A program made the position numbers and the translations under genes. The notes under the pieces were generated by a model. It was not told where the DNA came from. It searched no databases and worked only from the letters and a program-made list of their open reading frames with translations. Below are positions 9,586 to 21,600 of a stretch of DNA of 64,000 bases, piece by piece (the first letter of the stretch is position 1; each line of letters opens with the position of its first letter). The stretch covers positions 1-64,000 of the forward strand of contig WNNJ02002438.1 of the NCBI GenBank assembly GCA_012934845.2. Direction: 5' to 3'. The stretch comes from Pomphorhynchus laevis (lineage: Eukaryota; Acanthocephala; Palaeacanthocephala; Echinorhynchida; Pomphorhynchidae).

Positions 9586-12500
9586 TCAGCGACACTTCAA
9601 TTGATTATTCCTTTCAACTAGTCTTTGCTTTGCTTTCCGGTTTTTAAACCAAATCTAGAACACAAAATTTAGTCTTTTAAATTCACTCGACATACAACCT
9701 TTATATTCTTTGATTGAACATTCAGACACTCAGCTAATCTGTCGATTGTATGGACGTTCGGAGATCGTGATAATTTAAACTCGCGTTCAAGCTCATCAAC
9801 CTGATCCTTGCTATACTTTATTCGCTTTCGTTTCGGTAAGTCGGTGTCATGAAAGTGATTCTTAGCGGTGGTAAGGATGTTTACGGCCCATTGGTCATCC
9901 TGACGACTATCGTTATAAATATTTTCGAGAGAAATACTTGGCGATGGCGAATTAACAAGTTTATGATTGGTGGTCCCCAAGTTTATCTCACGGTTATAAT
10001 TATTCCAATTAGGCAGAAATACAGGGTAACTATTATTAAATTCAAACGATTGTGGTAATGTTTGAAAAACATTTTGAGCTATCACTTTTGGGCTGTTTGA
10101 CGGACTTTCCTTTTCAAAAAATGAATCAGCACTAAACATTGAAAGCAAAATTATAATTATTATATAAAATATCTAACATTAGAAATAAAATGGTTTGCTG
10201 TAGCGGTAAAATATAATTAATTACAATATAAAACTAAAAAATGTATTAAATTTATTAATAAATTATTTATATAAAAATAATTTCTGCTTATATGTCATTT
10301 TGTAATGACTAACAAAATATTTCTTCACTATGTAGCAATAAAGAAATATTGAACTGCTACTTTGGTTGCAGTCCAAACTGCTACCTACGACAATTTGTGA
10401 TCGGTGCGTATATCTGCAAATATTTAATATTTCCTTCATACCTTAATATTTAAATACAATATGATAAAGTGTGTGTAATGATACTAACCTTTTGACTTGT
10501 TATTCTAGATGTATTAGAATAAAGCCTATTCTTCTCTGCTTGAATTTACTCGGTACAATTTATTCTAATACACTGTTACCATGGACAAGATCTTGAAGCC
10601 AAACATCTTGGAATTGCATCCTGATGACACGAATGCCGAGCGCACCTGGAGACATTGGCTCATACGTTTCAAGACATTCATTTCGTCCTTGGAGTCACCG
10701 TCCGATAGTGACAAATTTCACATTTTAACGAACCTGGTTTCAGCGGAGGTTTACGACCTTTTTCGAGAAACGGAAACCTACGAAGACGCGTTATCGACGT
10801 TATCTACTACGTACGTCAAATCGAAAACGGATTTGTTTCTGCGACATCAATTGCGTAATCAGCGCCAATCGTCCAACCAAACAATCGATCAATTCATAAG
10901 GCATATCGAATCTCTGGGTCGTGAATGTCCATTCGAGGCTGTAACAGCTCAAAATCATCGAGATTTATTTTTACGCGACACGTTCGTCGCAGGAATCAAC
11001 TCACCGATAATTCGGCAACGCCTGCTTGAAGCTGCGGTACACAATAAAGCCAAGGCGTACGAGCTTGCACGAACTTTGGAAGACGCGCATACTCAAGCAA
11101 GCCATTTCACAGAACAATCAAACTTAAATATGGGTTGTGAATCGATGACCATAAATGAACTACATGAAAATATACAAGAAGAACTTCCTTGTCAAATACA
11201 CTGTAACTCGGTAGAACGTCGCAAATGCTACTTTTGTGGAGATACAATTCACAAACGAGATCGATGTCCTGCTAAGAATATCACTTGTCGTACTTGCGGG
11301 AAGTTGGGTCATTTCGCACGGGTGTGTAAATCCAAACGACAAATTTCAACAGGTGTCCATTCCGTGCTAGGTAGCACTTCTTTCTTTCAAGATTCTGCCG
11401 CGACGCTACCAACAATTCAAATTTGTATAAAAGGGGTTTCGTTAAATGCGTTGATTGATACAGGTAGTGCACTCAATTTGATAAGACCTGATATTTCCAC
11501 TTTGTGCAAACTGACATCGAACCCCTCAACTATACGTGTGTCTATGGCGAACACCGCATTCTCGACTAAATTACGACAATTCGTGGTAGCGGATATATCA
11601 GCTGATGGCAGACCTTACAAGAATATAAAATTCCATATTTTGTCGTCTTTATGTTCGGATGTTATACTTGGCCGGCCATTCCTTTCAAGACACACTTCGT
11701 TACTTATGAAATTCAACGGTTCCGAGCCTTGTTTTACAATTGGAGCTGCAGAAGCTTTGACAGTTGAATCTCCTCAGCTATTCAAATTTCTGGACGAATC
11801 CATCCATCCTATCGCAACAAAATCTCGTAGAAGAAATCCGTACGATGAAAAGTTCATTGACAGCCAAATCAAACAACTATTATCCGACGAAATTATCGAA
11901 CCAAGTCAATCGCCCTGGCGCGCTCAAGTACTCATTGTCAATCAGAACCAAAAGAGACGGATGGTTGTTGACTATTCGGAAACTGTCAATAAATTTACTC
12001 AGCTCGACGCCTTCCCACTTCCACGAATTGATGATTTTATCAACAAATTAGCTCCATATTCCTTTTACAGTTGTCTCGATCTTAAATCAGCTTACCATCA
12101 GATTTTGCTGCGCAGTGACGAGCGTCATTATACTGCTTTCGAGGCGAATGGATCCTTATATCACTTCAATCGTCTACCATTCGGTCTCACAAACGCCGTT
12201 CCTGCTTTTCAACGAGTTATCAATGGGATAATTAATAGAGAGAAGTTGACAGACACCTACGCTTATCTGGATGATGTCGTGATCGGCGGAAGAAGTAAAG
12301 AGCAACATGACAGTAACCTAAAGCGTTTTCTAAACGTAGCCACAAAATACAATATAACCTTGAACAATTCAAAGTGTGTGTTCGCGTCTTCGTGTATACG
12401 AATACTTGGTTACCAAATTTCTAAAGGAAAAATGTCCCCTGACCCCAATCGAGTGATTTCAGTTACTTCCCTTGAGGAACCCAAGAACGCAGCATCCTTA

Positions 12501-15374
12501 AAGCGTATTGTTGGTTTGTTCGCCTACTACAGTTCCTGGATTAAAGATTTCTCAAAGTTGATTCGTCCTCTAATTGATTCTCAGTCTTTCCCATTATCTC
12601 ATTCTGCACTGAAAGCTTTCCATACTTTGAAGGAACGTATAGCTGAAGCCACTTTGTCAACCATCGACTTTGAATTGCCATTCACGATAGAGACAGACGC
12701 AAGTGAGCGATCGATTGGAGCTTGTTTGTCTCAAAATAGTAAGCCTGTCGCCTTCTTTTCAAGATCCCTCGACAAAAACGCGAAACGATTCACCGCCATT
12801 GAAAAGGAAGCGCTGGCTATTGTTGAAGCGTTAAGATACTGGAGACACTATTTGTACATCCAACCATTCAAGATTATTACGGATCAGCGTTCTGTTTCAT
12901 ACATGTTCAGTGCTCACAACAACAAAATAAAGAACGACAAGATATTAAGATGGCGTTTGGAGTTGTCCCAATTTAAATTTGATATCCAGTACCGAGCTGG
13001 GAAGCTCAATCATGCCGCTGACGCTCTTTCTCGCGACGCGTTCTGCAACTCTGTCTCATTCACCAATCATGATCTTCAGCATCTTCGTAAAGTCCATAGT
13101 CAATTATGCCACCCGGGAATTACTCGCCTTTGGCATTTCGTGCAAAAACGGAACCTCCCATTTTCCCTCTCGGATGTTAGGAATATTTCAAGCGAGTGCA
13201 AAAGCTGCGCTATATTGAAACCAAGATTTTTTCGTCCACCTGAGGCTAAACTCATAAAATCATGTATGCCATTTGAACGCTTGTCTATGGATTTTAAGGG
13301 CCCAATTCCTACAAAGAACAATAAAAGGTATTTGTTAACCGTCATTGGCGAGTATAGCAGATTCCACCTTTGCCTTTCCATGTTCTGATATGACTACACA
13401 CACTGTCATAGACTGTTTAACCCAGATCTTTTCAATTTTCGGTTCACCTGCTTCAATCCATTCTGATCAAGGTACGGCTTTTACCTCTAAGGAAATTCAG
13501 TCATTCCTCTCTCATCACGGGGTGGCGATTACTCATTAAAGTTCATACAACCCTACTGGCAATGGTCAAGTCGAGCGCCTTAATGGTGTACTATGGAAGG
13601 CAATATCATTGCGTTTACATGACCTCGGAAAGAAAACAGATGAGTGGCAAAGTGTATTACCACAATGTCTCAACGCTATTCGATCACTTCTGTGTACTGC
13701 CACGAACCACACACCACATGAACGACTCTTTACATTCAGCCGACGCTCTATAAATGGTCATGATCTTCCGTCTTGGTTATCAAACCCTGGCCCAGTCTTA
13801 ATAAGACGTTTTAATAAAACGAACAAATACGAGAACCCTGTGGAAAAAGCTGAAATTGTGTACGCCAATCCCAATTTTGCTCTCGTGAAGTTACAAAACG
13901 GGAGGGAGATATATATATCAACTCGACATTTATCCCCGTATCCCAGAGTCGACGAAAACCTCAATATCAACTCGTCCGATGGAGACATTCCCTTTGACCT
14001 TGAAACTTTGAATTTATACGATGGCGATAAAATGTGTGATCAGGCATCAATAAATGACCATTCAACAGTAAATAGCAATTCTCATTCACGTTCAGATAAG
14101 CGTTCTGATGAAATCACTGTCAACCCTGAAAACTTGGATGCAACGAAGTATATCGATGAGACGGTCAATCACAACGAGGAAAACGAACTATCCAGACAGG
14201 ATGAATCATTTCTCTTAAATACTGATAATACGTGCCAGAGCAACTACCCTACGAGATACTTCAATCGTTCTGAAAATGGGGAACTACGACCTCAAAGAAA
14301 TCGAAGAAGTCCTGCGTACTTAAATGATTATGTCGTGGGGAGAATGTAATGATACTTACCTTTTGACTTGTTATTCTAGATGTATTAGAATAAAGCCTAT
14401 TCTTCTCTGCTTGAATTTACTCTGTACAGTGTGATAATGTAGTCACAAATATCTCTAGATATCGGACGTTTGCCTGACGTGTGTTGCCATTTCAACGTTT
14501 ATGTAAACTCTAGCAATCATTTACGTACAGATTTTTCAAGCTATTCTGATTAGAAAATAAATGATTTTAAATTTTTCATCTAATTTTTGTAATTCTGTAA
14601 AAATCATGCGCTTAAAAAAATAAAACTTTGTTAAAACTTTGTGTAATACTTTGTTACAAATCATATTTTTCTTTTTTATTTAAAATAGCTTCAACATTCT
14701 ATCATTTTTCGAAAGAGTATTTTATTCCAAACTTTATGATTCAAAGGATATATTAATTATATGCATTACGAGTTTAATAAAAAATCAACAAATCCTTAAT
14801 AAATCTCTTATGCAAAAAAAAAAGCAAAAGCAACTTAGATCCTCCCAGAATAAAACAAAATTAATTTGAGTGATAAAACATTAATCAAATATTGTGTAAT
14901 CGCTCTACTTAAACAGCTTTCTATTGAACGCAGAAATGAGTTGGGTTTAATACAATTGTGGTCATATTTGATAATTTAATTATATATCTTATCATATCAA
15001 GTATAATACAGTTTATTTACAAATAACTCAAACGTTTAGGGGTTTCCAAATAACAATATATTTTTGCATTCGTATAAAACTCGCAAAATATTACAATTAA
15101 TAAATTTAAATAATTAAATAATTTAACTAACAATAACAGCTTTCAAATATTTTATTGATAATTTAGTAAATAAAATATCAAAAACCTACCATTCAGAATA
15201 GTTCAACAACTGTTCTTGATTAAATAGTGGATTTAGCAATGATTCATGGTAAAATAAATTTAATGTTGATCCATAGTAGGAAACATCGTCAGTTGCGGAA
15301 AGAGAAGTATTTATAAACGAAGACGGTGTAAGCACATCGCAACCAAAACAGTGAGATAAATAATCATCTAACAT
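9586..15374 (-). CDS. Divergent K50-type (PRD-like) homeobox transcription factor
   Basis: Three exons were read on the minus strand: 15374-15190, 10131-9699 and 9654-9586. The splice phases agree (TG|GTAGGT donor with TTTAG|T acceptor, then AAG|GTTG with TCTAG|ATT) and give 228 residues. The homeodomain fills about residues 161-220: YSKDQVDELEREFKLSRSPN, then LAECLNVQSKNIK, then IWFKNRKAKQR. Leu16, Phe20, Trp48, Phe49 and Asn51 are in place. Position 50 is Lys, as in Otx, Goosecoid, Pitx and Bicoid, which favours TAATCC-type sites. The second intron falls between homeodomain residues 46 and 47, a site used by many PRD-like genes. Residues 1-160 are Ser/Asn/Asp-rich with no recognised motif. 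A Gypsy element sits in intron 1, so splicing must remove about 5 kb. The exact orthologue is unknown. Confidence 0.8.
10474..10557 (+). repeat. 5' LTR (84 bp) of the Gypsy element
   Basis: Starts TGTAATGATACTAACC and ends CGGTACA, keeping the TG...CA termini. It is far shorter than the usual 200-600 bp. Positions 10510-10523 (TGTATTAGAATAAA) are complementary to the primer-binding site. Confidence 0.92.
10559..10572 (+). other. Predicted self-complementary primer-binding site
   Basis: TTTATTCTAATACA begins 2 bases after the 5' LTR and is the exact reverse complement of LTR positions 37-50. In the Tf1/sushi group the 5' end of the transcript anneals to such a site and primes minus-strand synthesis instead of a tRNA. 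The complementarity is seen; the priming role is inferred. Confidence 0.7.
14337..14344 (+). other. Polypurine tract of the Gypsy element
   Basis: GGGGAGAA lies directly before the 3' LTR, where LTR elements place their plus-strand primer. Confidence 0.75.
14345..14428 (+). repeat. 3' LTR (84 bp) of the Gypsy element
   Basis: Starts TGTAATGATACTTACC and ends TCTGTACA. It matches the 5' LTR at 82 of 84 positions as read. The target duplication GTGTG follows. Confidence 0.92.
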
Positions 15375-15547
15375 TGATGCGGTGATTAATATTTTCGGAT
15401 TACATGAATAAACGAAACGGTTAACGAAAACGAGGACGTGAATAATTAAGTAGATAATTTTATCTGAAATATATAAAATACAAATGTTAAGAAGTTAATA
15501 AAACCAGTAATCATCGAATAAACTGAATTAAATAAATCAAATGATAT

Positions 15548-18500
15548 ATAAAAAAGAAAGATTTATTTTTACGTGGAAATGCGTGTCGGCGCACGCTTAC
15601 ATGATGACAAAAACATCTAAGTCAAATGTCGAGAAGGTAAGAACGGAGGAGGTATTTCAATGTGATAAATTAGGGAGCGCGGCAGACGTCGAGAGCGAGC
15701 TTATTCCAGGCGAGTAGGGCGAAGACGAGGAAGGATCGGATACCGTTGTTGTTAGAGTAATTGGAAACGTGGAGTAAGAGATAATTACGAGAACGCAGCG
15801 ATAGAGGTGGGGCGAGTGTCGTCTAAGAAAGGAAGGTTGATGAACGATGGGGAGGCTCGGCAGCGATAAGACGATAAGTGACGATAAGAAAGCAGAGTTG
15901 GATGCTGATGTGGATGTTCAGGTGACGAGTTGGATAATATGTGTGGAAGCGACGGAGACGTAGGTGGACTCGAGCGGTAGAGTTGATGAAGCGTTGTATG
16001 GGTAGGATGATGGATTTTGGAGAATTGGTAAAAATACTGAGACAGCAATCAATTTTAGGGAAGATAAGCCATGAAATACGAGACATACAAGAACGGAAGT
16101 CGATAAGGGAGCGGATACGGCGGATGTCATGAAGAATTAAGTTTGACGAGCGGACCTTATCACGGATGAAGGATTTAAGAAAAATGTGATCATCGAAATG
16201 AAAGCCTAAGAAAGTGAGATTATGGACTATGGTGATGATTGATGAAGCAAAATATACAGGGGGAGGATATATGTTATGTTGACGAGGGAGGATCCGCATT
16301 ATTTTGGACTTGTCAGAGTTTAGAACAAGATGAAAATGGGAGATACGTTTGTAGATAGAAAGACAGTTGGAGGCAGAAATGCCGATATCGTGTATGCGAT
16401 GGGCGGGTGCATGAACATAGATGAGTATGTAATCGGCGTATGGTATGACGCTAAAGGAGTAAGGTTTGATAACTGGATAAAGATCGCCAAGCAGAATAAA
16501 GGAAAGCAAGTGACCTAGGACTGAACCTTGTGAGATTCCACAGAAAATAGAGAATGGGAGGGGATGATGAATTAGAACAGACGCGAAAAGAACGGTTGGA
16601 AAGATATGTGGTAAACCATGCTACGGAGGAGGAAGAAAAGTCGTAATCATAACAAAGGCGAGAAAGATGGATGGAGTGGTCGACTCCATCCATCTCCAGG
16701 ATAAGGTGAGGCGGGGCAGAGTGGGATAGGATGGAGACCGGGGTGTAAGAGAGCAACGTGGATACTTTGGTCTGGAAAAATGACAAATAATCATGGGGAT
16801 TGATGTTGCACGGCGAAAAGGAGCGAGCAAGGATTGAGTTAAAAGTATGCAATAGAGTCTTAGAGTTTAATGAAGTGATAATTTTATGCAGTCAGAAAAA
16901 GTTGAATTTGGTACGTAGTTGGTTGAGATGAGGTCGGCGTAGAGCAAGATAAGAATAATGATGAGACGGAGTGAGCGAGCGGATATCACGTATGAGAGAG
17001 CGGTGATAGCCTCGAAAAGCACGACGTACTCGACGCTTCGAGAGTAGGCATGTGGGAGAGGATAGAGACGATTTGAGTAAGGCAGAACGGAGAAGAGGGA
17101 AATCAAGATTTTTCCAAGGGCGACGTAGGATGGTAGGTGTGTGAGGCGGGTTGTAGATGGAAGTGAGATCAAGGGTGACCCGAAAGTGATCGAATAGACC
17201 AGGATCGGAGATTAACAGTGAGTTATAGACAAGAAAACGATTGGTAGCAGCGATGATGTCGAGTGCCCCGCCAAGGATATGTGTGGGGGCAGTGAATATT
17301 AGTATGTAGTCGTAGTTGGATAGAATGTTGATATACCGGACGGAATCAGTGGAAGAAGGGCTGTCAAGGTGGATGTTGAAATCGCAAAGAACTAGTGAAG
17401 GGATGGAGACAACGAACAGCAGAACAAGATGTCAGCGAGTTCGTTAAAAAATAAGCTAGGATCTGATGAACCACGACGGTATACAATTGCGAGATTAATA
17501 GTGATCGGGCAATAAGAACGACAAGTGAACAATTCAAAAGAGTAGGGACTGAAAGGGGGAGTGATTTCGCGAAGAGACGCGGAATGACGGTTGAATGCGA
17601 CAATGTCGCCATGATTATTGTATTTAGGAGGGGATTAGCTGATGAGGCGGGCGATTCGACTAGTAAGCAATCGACAGAGATCAGAACGCGAATTGAGAGG
17701 TCGTCGGAATCAGAGTGATGTGATCCGGTGAGGTAAACGATATCGATGGTTGCTTGCAGAGGTTGATGATGATATCGGATTATGGATAATAGATCTAGTG
17801 TAGAGGATGCGGGGCAGAAACAGTGCGTGGTCGTAGGGACTAGCGCAGAAGAAGAGGGGAGATAGAGCGCAATCGAATTTTGGAGCGGGTGTGGACAACT
17901 TGAAAATTTCCGTCGATGTTTCGGAATGAGAGGGATGTTTGGCCAGTTTCCTCACGACGGCGTGTTTCGATGTTTGCAGATAAGAGTTGAGCGATTTCGG
18001 AAGGAGTGCGATCAGGGAAACTGCTAGTGACAAAGAGGATATGAGTTTAAATCGTTGGGTGAGAACAGAGGACGCGTGAGAGCGATGCTTGAAAACAATT
18101 TTCAGGAGAGTAGCGTGAGATGGATTAAATTAAAAGATTTGTTTAAGCAGATAAATGCGACAGGATAGATGTCGTTGAAAAAGGATGGGTTATCCGTCGG
18201 AACCTGAAACGAGAGAATATATCTGAAGGCGAAAATATCATAGTCGAGACGTGTTTCAGGATATAAGGAGATGACGCAACGATCGCAAGAAGGACAGAGT
18301 TTCCGTGAAGGAGTACAAGTGACGTGAGTGGGTGAGGTCACGATACGATAGCTGGATGTTGAGGATATGAAGGGAGCAGGTTCGACATCTGGCGACAAAG
18401 AGGATATGGATAATGTAGAGGGTGGCAAGCGATGTGATGAAAGGGCATTAGTGGAAGGATCGTGGATGTTTGTGGATGTGATTTTGATTAAAGGATGTAG

Positions 18501-18970
18501 GCTATTGATAAACGAGACATGATGACAGGACGGGGTGTCGGGGGGAGTGAAGATGACATGGGATGGGAAGTGTATATGGTGGCAGGATCAGTGGGTAGAG
18601 TAGGGACATCGGAAACGACTGAATAGTTTGTGTGGACGTGTTGGATGTTAATATGTGCTAAGGGAAGAGGCCGGAAGAAGCAATGTATTCCAAAGAATGG
18701 CACGAATGCAATTTAGATAAATAATGATGTTCGTGTGGGAATATGCGATTTTATACTAGAGGTGTCGATTAAATTACGTAAATTGCGTAATTCTAATTCT
18801 AGCGTTCGTAATTCATTGGTAGAACAGAATCCACAAAAAGAATGGTAATTCGCATCGTTGCTTAAATCCAGAGAAACTGTCATTGTCGTCCAACATTCGC
18901 ATCCAGACGTATCACAGGAAACTTGAATGTCACAAAACTTGGATGTAGATAAGCTATTCATGATGTTGAC
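15548..18970 (-). mobile_element. CR1-like LINE, near full length but badly decayed
   Basis: Antisense relative of the better copy at 53.5-57.8 kb. The 3' end (15548-15640) shares the tail ending in a TTGCCACGT-like string. ORF1 starts at 18961 with CDTSGCECWTTMTVSLDL and HSFCGFCSTNE, a Cys/His finger also seen in the plus-strand copy. ORF2 endonuclease and RT sequence follows toward lower coordinates with many frameshifts and stops, so no long open frame remains. Its 3' end lies about 175 bp upstream of the homeobox start codon, so it may limit that gene's promoter region. It is older than the plus-strand copy. Confidence 0.8.
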
Positions 18971-19271
18971 CTTTATTATTGACCTTCATGTTAATTACTT
19001 TGCATTACCTGCAATATCCCTATTCAAAGTAGAATTTAACTGTTTCTTTATTCCCATTGTTCATAAGTTCGTTGTATTGCAAGTATGCTCATTGTATTGA
19101 TGCCGTTGTATTGATAAGTATTGAATTGTCTTTGATTAAAGAAATCTTTAATAAGATCTGTAGGAATGATTGCCGTCTGAATCAGGGATTAATTGTATGT
19201 ATTATTGTAAGTTTTTATTGTATTTATTATTATCTCTCAAACTTTTTAATTATAATATTAATTATAATATA
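18971..19271. other. Short AT-rich gap between two LINEs
   Basis: No gene or recognised repeat was seen. Confidence 0.5.
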
Positions 19272-21600
19272 CAAGCAAACAAACTTCTGCTTCTTGAATA
19301 TCTTCCAGAAGGAAGCCTGAGAAGGGTTTAGGTGAGCAATGCTTGCCCAATCCCTGCTCAGCTAGAGCCTATATCTAGAGCTCCAATATTCATTCGAGAG
19401 GATATGTCTGGCGGAAACAGAGAGATTAGGAAGGTGTAGCATTACTGCGAGGAACTTGAGTTTTGCTGGAGTGGGATTGTATATGCGACCTTAATAGGTA
19501 GTCGAAAGGATCGCGGTAGCTTGCGATGTGAGGTAGGAATTAAATTCGGTACAAACTCTCAATTCCAATTCTGGGGAAGAATTGGATAGCTGCCTGAAAG
19601 AAGGCCACTCTAATAGGGTCAAAGTGAAACCTTCTTCTAAGCAACGTATCGTCCTCTAGCCGCCAGCGAATTAGGTCATGAGAGGTGGTCTGTTGTTGAC
19701 GCGACTGCTCGGTGCAAATGGGTTTCAACAACCACATCTTATGTAGCAGTAATATGTCGAGGAGAAAATTTGTTGTAGAGCAATGAAAGGTGGGGGAAGG
19801 TGGTTTATGAATAAGATAGTCGATACTTGCTCTGCGGAGTGCTGCATTAAACCAACGACGAGTTCTGTCGTTGAAGTCACCAAGTAACATGTCATAACCG
19901 CTCCCCAATATTTGATCCAGGAGGTCACGGTTCTTGTGAATTTCTCCTGGCCGAATATAGACATTTACTATGCTTATACGCTTACCGTTCTTACAAAGTG
20001 ATATAGCTAAACAAGATAGGGCTGGACAAGAGTAGTTTAATAGGAGGGATGATCTTAAGGAGCTTTTCACTAGGGTTAAAAGACCTTGAGATGAAGAGGA
20101 GTGAGAGGGGAATTATGTAAGGAGTAAAGTGGGTGTAGATGTGCTTAGGGATAAATCGAGTAATATCCTGGGGGAGACGGATAGACCGCGTCTCCTGAAG
20201 GACTATAACATCTGCATCTCTACCAGATAGAAGGCTAAGGGCGGAAGCACCTCCCGAATTCCACTGAAGGATATTCAGTGAAAAAGGCCCTTGATTACTT
20301 CCCATTGCGTAGGTGTTACCGAAGTGGGACTCACTCCACCTAGTCGCAACTAGATGCGGAAGGGTCGCCTTTACCGCTTCCCGTCACGACAAATGGAGTC
20401 GCTTGCCCACGGGCGATATCTTCATTTCCCTCGTTAGCCATAGCCCAGATCGAATCCTTCTGAGCAAGCTTCAGAGCGGCTATGCTCAGCTCTGACCCGT
20501 TTCGTTTCTTAGATTTTGGTGGCTTCTTAATATTGTTGGTCTTCCCGGAAGGAGGAGAACGGAAGGATTCCGCTAATTGACCCACCAATTTTTCAAGTTG
20601 AATCATTGATGCCTGATGCTGCATTTCAATACGTTTAAGAATTTCCGTATCTGGCATCCTGTCGTCTTTCTTGGTAGACGAGACAGCTTCCACGAAGCTA
20701 GTCGGTTTTGCTGTTACACCCCTGTGTCTCTTTTGGTACGCCTTAAAGATTTTACATTTTTTTGACCATGCGGGGTGCTCACCACCGCAGTTTGCGCAAA
20801 ATGGCTTACTTTCGCACTTCTCAGGATGCATAGCAGTTGTACCACACACGCCGCACTTATGGGGTAAAGAACATCTAGTGGACCAATGCCCCCACTGATG
20901 ACAATTGTTGCAGTGAGGGTACGTTAGTGAATCGGTTTCAATTATTGAAAATCTCAAATTATACCCCATAAAAGGATTGCATGTCGAAATCGATAGTTTT
21001 AGAGCTTCATCAACCGGGGCATTGCAGAACGCCACGGGAATGAAGAAGCCTTTAATCCCTTTTATAAAGCGAACGTTAGAGATTTTGCAATCAGTTTCTA
21101 GGGCTAATATATCTTCTTCTGAAACAAATGTGGGTATATTATTTATCTTTATTGTCGCCAGGATTGGTTTGGAAGCAATTATACCTTGTTCCGAATGCTC
21201 TTTTTTAAAGTAGTCGACGCACGACATTGCCATATCAGGAGTGCAGAATGAGATTTTAATCTCAGATTCATAATATTTAATCGCATTTAACAATATCCTT
21301 TTTTTAAATCGATCGGCAAAGCCTCTTATAAAAACATTGAACATGTTCTGCCTTTTCAGTGGCACCAAAAGTCTGATAATCACCAGGTTGGATAATTTTG
21401 GTACCGGGTGAGTTCACCTCCGGAATATATTCAAGAGAAGCTAAATCTCCACTTACCTCGTTTATTGCACTGGCAGGAAAATTAGTTTTCATTGAGTTCT
21501 TTGAACGCTCCGACATGCTAAATTTACTCATTTTTTTTCGACGGCGAAACCGTCATATAGCGATGACGTTTGTTCCCATTGCCTATCGTTATTTTTTATG
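19272..21600 (-). mobile_element. I/Jockey-like LINE, 5' part (ORF1 and endonuclease), lacking the 3' end
   Basis: ORF1 starts at 21531 and, after one frameshift near 21.36 kb, runs to 20340. It is a gag-like protein with three Cys/His knuckles: CNNCHQWGHWSTRC, CGVCGTTAMHPEKC and CANCGGEHPAWSKKC. ORF2 starts near 20305 with LNILQWNSGGASALSLLSGR and VIVLQETRSIRLPQDITRF (AP-like endonuclease). Similarity to the copy at 61-64 kb stops at about 19272, in the linker before RT. RT and 3' UTR are therefore missing. This is the reverse of the usual 5' truncation. Confidence 0.8.
20340..21531 (-). pseudogene. ORF1 (gag-like, CCHC) of an I/Jockey-like LINE
   Basis: About 395 residues in two frames. 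The N-terminal part (from 21531) is Ser-rich. The middle (TIKINNIPTFVSEEDILALE, then VRFIKGIKGFFIPVAF) resembles the RNA-binding region before the knuckles in Jockey/I ORF1. Three zinc knuckles lie at about 20.75-20.92 kb and a basic, Lys-rich tail follows. It would coat the element's RNA. One frameshift near 21.36 kb breaks it. Confidence 0.75.

Larger units (their letters stand above)
10474..14428 (+). mobile_element. Ty3/Gypsy LTR retrotransposon, nearly whole, in intron 1 of the homeobox gene
   Basis: Complete layout: 5-bp target duplication GTGTG (10469-10473 and 14429-14433), 84-bp LTRs, a primer-binding site, a gag-pol region from 10581 to about 14340, and a polypurine tract. Gag has two CCHC knuckles (about 11.23-11.33 kb). 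Then come an aspartic protease (ALIDTGSALNLI), RT (FYSCLDLKSAYHQI, YAYLDDVV), RNase H (ETDASERSIGACLS, ADALSR) and an integrase with an HHCC zinc region (about 13.1 kb onward). Gag and pol start in one frame, suggesting one polyprotein. The LTRs differ at 2 of 84 sites as read, so the insertion is fairly young. It looks broken by about two changes and so is probably inactive. No envelope gene and no chromodomain were recognised. It lies antisense to the host gene. Confidence 0.92.

Noticed and set aside
9849-10058. Plus-strand 69-codon open frame
   Set aside because: It is the antisense shadow of homeobox exon 2.
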